35,828 bases of DNA from an uncultured Saprospiraceae bacterium (lineage in GTDB: Bacteria > Bacteroidota > Bacteroidia > Chitinophagales > Saprospiraceae). The notes under the pieces are model-generated. The model was not told the DNA's origin and did not search any database. It saw only the letters and a program-made list of their open reading frames with translations. Positions 31,194 through 35,828 of this stretch are shown piece by piece. The stretch covers positions 1-35,828 of the forward strand of contig CALFYH010000246.1 of NCBI GenBank assembly GCA_937952155.1, in the 5' to 3' direction. The stretch's first letter is position 1. The number at the start of each line of letters is the position of its first letter. The position numbers and the translations under genes are program-made.

Positions 31194-33458
31194 TTAATTT
31201 ATCACCACTTCTTGGAATGCTATAAAACAGCCATTATTTTGATCTGTCACCACTACATAATATGTTCCTTTTGCCAAAGTGCCTGCATCATTTTGAGCAG
31301 TGAGATCGGTATTGAGATCGCCAATATTGAATACTTTTACACTTCCAAAAGTACAATTGGTGCACAAGGCATTAGGATTGGTTGTAATGTTGATTTTACC
31401 ATCATTACATGTTGGGCAGGTAGTGTTTTGTGCAATTGCGTTGAGTCCATTGACCAGACGTGGAATAGACACTACTGTTGAATTATTACATTCATTATTA
31501 TCTGAAATAAAAATATTAAAATCAAATCCAATATCCAGAAGGTTTATTTCTATTGGGAAATCCAAGGGTATAATCTTACCTGCATTGTTTGTTGCATATC
31601 CAAAAGTGAAATATGAACTATAAAAATTAAACAAATTTTTATTGCAGAACGAAACATTATTATCTAATAATGGTGGTTGTGTAAAATCTGTTGTATAAAC
31701 TTTTGAACAACCTGAATTGGTGCTTGTCACTGTTACAGTGTAAATACCAGGTATGATTGTAGTTATGCTTTTTGTGGTAGAACCATTGGACCAGCTATAA
31801 GTAAGGACTTCGTTATTTGTACTTTGAAAAGTAATTTCATTTGTACTGCAATCAGTATTTATATATCCATATGGCAATTGTAAAAGTCCACATGCTACAG
31901 ATACACAAGAGTCAATATTGTCAGTGACTGTAACACAATATGTAGTTGGATTGATGGGATCTGGAGCTATGATAAATGATTCTGTACTACCAGTACTCCA
32001 TTTGTAATTAAAGTTTCCACTACCACCCGTGATAATTGCATCTATTCTTTTGTCACAGTCAAATTTTATCATAGACGTAAAATTACAATTGACTTTACAA
32101 ACATCAATGCTAAGCGTTTGAATATTATCTGATTTTACAACATAAATAGGTGATGTTTTAGAATTATTATTATCAAAACCAAAAATTTGGGCTTCAAAGG
32201 GATCTTCACAGGTCAGAAAAGAAAAGTCTATACGATATTTACCACTTTCGTCAGCTGTAAATATTGTCTTTTTATCATTAATATTTACCATTATTATTCC
32301 ATAAGGAATTGGAACTCCATTACAAACTATAGTTCCTTCCAGGACATTTGCTGTTGTGGCAGTAAAGACAAAGTCAGCCAGTGTTGTATTGGTATTAAAT
32401 GGACCGACAGTGATCATATTACTACCTTGGTCACAATTCGAGAATTTTTTGAAAGATATTTTTAATGCAACATTTTTAGGCATTTTACCGCAAAAGACAC
32501 CATCAGAATTGGTATAACCATAAGATATGCCAAGGCCCATAGCATCTACTGAAACCCTAACATTAGATAGTGGATTTCCTTGATTATCAACGACTCTGCC
32601 ACATACTTCAATCAAGGGGAACGGCGCATCACAATTCCAAAAACTAAAATGATTTACTTTTGCTATGTATACATTATTGGATTTTGTGGCTATACCTTCT
32701 TCTTTCCATCTTCCTTTATCTTCATCAAATGACCATAACTGGATGGTTTCTGGTGAAAAGGTTGTATTGATTGGGAATTGGATTTCTGCTGGCTTTTGTT
32801 TGTCAAGTTGGAGTTCATTTCCAGTTTCATCTCTTAGTTCTATAGCCATCATTCCTAAGGTGCCAAGTATTACGGTATTACCATTAGCAGCATCAGCCAT
32901 CAAGCCTCCAGGCATTTTATCTGATAAATCCTTTGCATTTGGACTTAAATACTTCGCAGTCACGAAAACTTTTCCATTGTAAGCATTGCCATTGTTATCC
33001 AAAATACATTGTGCAGCAAAGGTAATCTTTCCTCCATCTTCTGCATTTATTACACCGCCATCCACGGCCAAAAATGAATCAGAGCTTGAAAGACTCAATA
33101 ATTTAGTGTACGAATATGTAGTGGCATTTTTTTGTGGGTAAACGAAGTCAGAACCAAGAATAAAGCCTGCCTTAAAGATTTTGATGTAGGTGCCCTGTTT
33201 GTCCATTTTCGCATTTTCAAGTACAAAGAGTCCATTTTCGTTGGTTTTGGTTTGAGTACTGTAAATCATAACCGTGGCATCAGTTACTGGTTTGTTGTTT
33301 TCATCATATACATATCCAATAATTGTGGATTGAATCTCTTGCACCACTTCAGCAGAAAATTTTGTAATGTCTGTTTCAGAAAATGTTTCATCGTCTTTGT
33401 GGCAAGACAAAAGTGTAAAGAGCGTCACCATTACGAGATAAAACAATTTTGTTTTCAT
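31194..33458 (-). CDS. Large lipoprotein with carboxypeptidase-regulatory-like and SprB/Ig-like repeats
   Basis: This 754-residue protein has a signal peptide ending in the lipobox LLSC (Cys19). Residues about 43-115 form a carboxypeptidase D regulatory-like fold (IIGYVYDENNKPVTDATVMIYSTQTKTNENGLF). A middle domain at about 130-275 has LQLDKQKPAEIQFPINTTF and WSFDEDKGRWKEEG. A second regulatory-like domain is near 283-345 (GRVVDNQGNPLSNVRVSV, SDGVFCGKMP). Later repeats resemble SprB/Ig modules (GGSGNFNYKWSTGSTESF, YSWSNGSTTKSITTIIPGIYTVTVT), and the protein ends in a Cys-rich module (CPTCNDGKINI). It probably sits on the outer membrane or cell surface. As first gene of the sigma operon it may be the signal receiver or a target of the system. 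Confidence 0.75.
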   Translation of the reverse strand: MKTKLFYLVMVTLFTLLSCHKDDETFSETDITKFSAEVVQEIQSTIIGYVYDENNKPVTDATVMIYSTQTKTNENGLFVLENAKMDKQGTYIKIFKAGFILGSDFVYPQKNATTYSYTKLLSLSSSDSFLAVDGGVINAEDGGKITFAAQCILDNNGNAYNGKVFVTAKYLSPNAKDLSDKMPGGLMADAANGNTVILGTLGMMAIELRDETGNELQLDKQKPAEIQFPINTTFSPETIQLWSFDEDKGRWKEEGIATKSNNVYIAKVNHFSFWNCDAPFPLIEVCGRVVDNQGNPLSNVRVSVDAMGLGISYGYTNSDGVFCGKMPKNVALKISFKKFSNCDQGSNMITVGPFNTNTTLADFVFTATTANVLEGTIVCNGVPIPYGIIMVNINDKKTIFTADESGKYRIDFSFLTCEDPFEAQIFGFDNNNSKTSPIYVVKSDNIQTLSIDVCKVNCNFTSMIKFDCDKRIDAIITGGSGNFNYKWSTGSTESFIIAPDPINPTTYCVTVTDNIDSCVSVACGLLQLPYGYINTDCSTNEITFQSTNNEVLTYSWSNGSTTKSITTIIPGIYTVTVTSTNSGCSKVYTTDFTQPPLLDNNVSFCNKNLFNFYSSYFTFGYATNNAGKIIPLDFPIEINLLDIGFDFNIFISDNNECNNSTVVSIPRLVNGLNAIAQNTTCPTCNDGKINITTNPNALCTNCTFGSVKVFNIGDLNTDLTAQNDAGTLAKGTYYVVVTDQNNGCFIAFQEVVIN

Positions 33459-33703
33459 GAATCAATATTTAAATTTTTATAATATAAAACCTGATGTTCA
33501 TAATAATAGATGCAAATAGATATGAAAACGCTCCCAAATATATTTAAATTTGTACAAAAAATTCTTCATTGTTATTTAATATATCTGAATTGATAGTAAG
33601 ATTGATTTTGTGCATAAAATTTATACAGAGTAGCTTCCCAAAACTTTTGGTAAAAAGTAGTGTTTTTATTCGCAATTAATCTGGAACTCAATCTTATAAA
33701 CTT
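33459..33703. other. Divergent intergenic region
   Basis: These 245 nt are very AT-rich and separate the sigma-factor operon from the bestrophin gene. One full-match TAnnTTTG (TAAATTTG, 33545-33552, plus) is present but about 150 nt from the gene, so promoters could not be placed with confidence. Confidence 0.4.
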
Positions 33704-34726
33704 ATGCATACAGGCAAAAATTATACGTTTAAAGAAGTGATCCTATGGACACGTAGAGATATTTTTTTACTTTTGTTTATAGCTGCGATTCCGACTGCAT
33801 TGTATCAGGCGTTTCATTGGAAATGGCTTACACTGCCTTGGTTGCCCATCGCATTGCTTGGTACAGCCGTAGCCTTTGTTATCGGATTCAAAAACAATGC
33901 TTCGTACGATAGGTTATGGGAAGCACGCCGGATTTGGGGAGCTATTACCAATTTTAGTCGCAGCTGGGGAATTATGGTCAAAGACTATGTCACCAATCAT
34001 CATGCAAAAAATCAAATTTCTGAAGATGATTTGCGTAGTATCCATTTGACGCTGTATAATCGTCATTTTGCGTGGCTAACGGCGTTACGTTATCAGCTTA
34101 GAGAACCCAAACAATGGGAAGCCATAAATCTAGCCCACAACCGCGAATATAGAAACCAGTGGTTTAGGGTGGAAGAGCAAGAAAATGCGATGAGTGATGC
34201 CATAAAACCTTATTTGAGCAGCGATGAATACAATTTTGTCATGTCAAAAACCAACAAAGCCGTTCAAATTTTAATGTTGCAATCTGCGCACTTGCGAGAA
34301 TTGTTGGAGCAAGGATATATTGAAGATTTCAGACACATGGAATTAGAAAAATTATTGGTTGAGTTTTATAATCAACAAGGAGCTAGCGAAAGGATTAAAA
34401 ACTTTCCTTATCCTCGTCAATATGCCAGTTTGAATCTTTGGTTTATTAAGATATTTGTAGCCTTAATTCCATTTGGATTGATCCAAGAGTTTGCCAAAAT
34501 GGGTGATGCTTTTATATGGATGACCATTCCTTTTTCGGCCTTATCTGGTTGGATATTTACCACGATGGAGCGTATCGGAGAAACCAGTGAAAATCCCTTC
34601 GAAGGAAGTGCAAATGATGTACCTATCACGTCTATCAGCCGCAATATCGAAATCGATTTATTGGAAATGTTGGATATTAGACATGAGTTGAAACCAGTAC
34701 AAGTACAAAATAAGATTTTGGTGTAG
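33704..34726 (+). CDS. Bestrophin-family (UPF0187) membrane channel
   Basis: This 340-residue protein is close to the usual length of bacterial bestrophin homologues, which form pentameric ion channels in the inner membrane. The first transmembrane pair is near 20-36 (FLLLFIAAIPTALYQAF) and 42-62. The conserved segment FKNNASYDRLWEARRIWGAITNFSRSW, near 65-92, follows. A long helical cytoplasmic part is next, then the second pair near 245-290 (IFVALIPFGLIQEF and WMTIPFSALSGWIFTTMERIGE). The C-terminal NPFEGSANDVPITSISRNIEIDL is the family tail. Eukaryotic members conduct chloride; the ion for bacterial ones varies. It stands alone and converges on the next gene. Confidence 0.9.
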   Translation: MHTGKNYTFKEVILWTRRDIFLLLFIAAIPTALYQAFHWKWLTLPWLPIALLGTAVAFVIGFKNNASYDRLWEARRIWGAITNFSRSWGIMVKDYVTNHHAKNQISEDDLRSIHLTLYNRHFAWLTALRYQLREPKQWEAINLAHNREYRNQWFRVEEQENAMSDAIKPYLSSDEYNFVMSKTNKAVQILMLQSAHLRELLEQGYIEDFRHMELEKLLVEFYNQQGASERIKNFPYPRQYASLNLWFIKIFVALIPFGLIQEFAKMGDAFIWMTIPFSALSGWIFTTMERIGETSENPFEGSANDVPITSISRNIEIDLLEMLDIRHELKPVQVQNKILV

Positions 34727-34763
34727 GAGAAATTGCTTTAAATTCTTTTGCTTAAAATAAATT

Positions 34764-35645
34764 TCATTTATAATATGGACCTTTGATATTAACTATAAGG
34801 TTTTTATTTACTTCTGCATTTTCAACGAAACCAAAATATTGAAAGCCATATTCTTTATAAATCAAGGCATCAAATAATCTAAAGATTTCACTACTTATCT
34901 TATTCTCACGATAAGCTTTGACAGCATAATTATTTAGAAGTTCAAACACTTTAATGTAATCTGAGTTTTTATGCCTTAATACATGGGCAAAAATAAGTTG
35001 CACTTTTTCATAACTGCCATTGCCAAAATCAAAATTATTTATAAAGCCATTATGTAAAGTGCAAAATTGCTCAATTATTAAAAAATTGATAAAATCAACT
35101 CGGTATAGCATGCTATCTAGTGATTTATTAAAAAGGTCATTGTTCCATTCATTAAATCGGAATCGTCCATAATAATCTCGATATATTTGATCAAGGTCAA
35201 AGACTTTGTTCATTATATTATGCAGTGAATATGCTTGAGTATTGTTTTTGAAATATTGGGATTGAGCATCTTTAAGTAACACATTTACTTTATCAATCAA
35301 GTTTTTTCGGTGTACTATATTATACAATTCAAGCGTTGATTCAACTGAAATAGTGAATCCATTTTTATATTTTAAGTCAGGCAGACAATGTAGAAAAAAT
35401 GTAGTGTCATTATTTTGAAGTGATGCTATTAAAAGCTTTTCCATTTCCTTTGGCTCAAACCGTGAGTTGGAGTCTAAATCAATATAAAATTGCTTTACGT
35501 AGGTATAATTACTATCAACTTTGGTTAGTATTGAATCTCTTACATAGTCTCTAAAATTAACTTGGGCAATTGCATTAGGTGCTAAGAGAAAGAAGCACAT
35601 AACTATTTTGATAATTGTTGAATTATTTGGAGTAAGTGTCATCAT
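34764..35645 (-). CDS. Secreted protein of unknown function
   Basis: This 293-residue protein has a signal peptide (hydrophobic residues about 11-26, MCFFLLAPNAIAQ) and so is exported. The mature part is charged, rich in Asn, Tyr and Phe, mostly predicted helical, and shows no family I recognise and no obvious catalytic motif. Helix-like stretches such as EKVQLIFAHVLRHKNSDYIKVFELL might form TPR-like repeats, but no consensus is clear. It is transcribed alone, with a perfect 8-bp inverted repeat about 85 nt upstream. Codon use looks like its AT-rich surroundings. Confidence 0.65.
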   Translation of the reverse strand: MMTLTPNNSTIIKIVMCFFLLAPNAIAQVNFRDYVRDSILTKVDSNYTYVKQFYIDLDSNSRFEPKEMEKLLIASLQNNDTTFFLHCLPDLKYKNGFTISVESTLELYNIVHRKNLIDKVNVLLKDAQSQYFKNNTQAYSLHNIMNKVFDLDQIYRDYYGRFRFNEWNNDLFNKSLDSMLYRVDFINFLIIEQFCTLHNGFINNFDFGNGSYEKVQLIFAHVLRHKNSDYIKVFELLNNYAVKAYRENKISSEIFRLFDALIYKEYGFQYFGFVENAEVNKNLIVNIKGPYYK

Positions 35646-35728
35646 TTTAAATTAGAAGATTATAAATTGCATTCGACCACATTCCTATGTAAAAATAGAT
35701 AAATTTTACGACTTTTTATTATAAAAGC

Positions 35729-35750
35729 TTTACAAATAGTATTTTGTAAA
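35729..35750. repeat. 8-bp inverted repeat upstream of the secreted-protein gene
   Basis: TTTACAAA (35729-35736) and TTTGTAAA (35743-35750) are perfect inverted copies with a 6-nt centre. The position upstream of a minus-strand start suits an operator. A clear TAnnTTTG box is not seen beside it. Confidence 0.4.
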
Positions 35751-35828
35751 TCAATAGATACTTAATTCTCTTATGCACTGCCTCCCTATAAACTGGACTA
35801 TTTTTCAATGGCGTAAATTTGCTTAGGC

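Noticed and set aside
35761..35828. Possible end of a mobile element at the right edge
   Set aside because: The sequence around CCTCCCTATAAACTGGACT looks unlike its AT-rich surroundings, but no terminal repeat or transposase start is visible before the window ends.

Overview
This window looks like part of the chromosome of an AT-rich member of the Bacteroidota, most likely from the Saprospiria or a related lineage. Four things point there: a type B (CHU_C-like) type IX secretion sorting domain on a 1804-residue surface protein; a DUF5683 protein beside parAB; several TAnnTTTG -7 promoter boxes typical of Bacteroidota, with little sign of Shine-Dalgarno sequences; and a truncated RHS cassette. 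The lineage is inferred from gene content alone. No rRNA, tRNA, CRISPR array or intact transposase was found.

Layout. 1-3.2 kb (minus): a UPF0173 hydrolase, parA, parB, a DUF5683 protein and a truncated corA form one tight operon. 3.4-4.4 kb (minus): a secreted thioredoxin-fold protein with a dockerin-like tail. 4.6-8.1 kb (plus): a TolC-type outer membrane factor, a MacA/HlyD-type adaptor and a DUF2064 nucleotide-sugar-fold protein. 8.2-9.3 kb (plus): a thiolase. 9.3-12.1 kb (minus): der, rfbC and rfbD, almost abutting. 12.4-13.9 kb (minus): a biotin carboxylase. 14.2-19.6 kb (plus): the giant T9SS type B repeat protein. 19.6-19.9 kb: a gene-free gap with a candidate structured RNA ending in a strong terminator. 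19.9-23.1 kb (plus): two universal stress proteins and a class 3-like aldehyde dehydrogenase. 23.1-26.0 kb (minus): leuS, with an unusually AT-rich and divergent segment before KMSKS. 26.0-29.2 kb: an accessory island. 29.3-33.5 kb (minus): a lipoprotein, an ECF sigma factor and a membrane-anchored beta-barrel protein in one operon. 33.7-34.7 kb (plus): a bestrophin-like channel. 34.8-35.6 kb (minus): a secreted protein of unknown function.

The accessory island is the most distinctive part. It holds a decaying 11-bp G-rich tandem repeat, a CPBP intramembrane protease, and a truncated RHS core joined to an alpha/beta-hydrolase (GHSHG) domain. The RHS gene overlaps by 4 bp a small lipoprotein gene that could encode its immunity protein. 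A terminator and a 191-bp inverted-repeat element follow. The best reading is a displaced RHS C-terminal toxin/immunity module in which a predicted lipase is neutralised in the periplasm by a lipoprotein. This is inference from domain content and gene order. The other items worth checking are the candidate RNA, the LeuRS segment and the possibly envelope-spanning sigma-factor operon.
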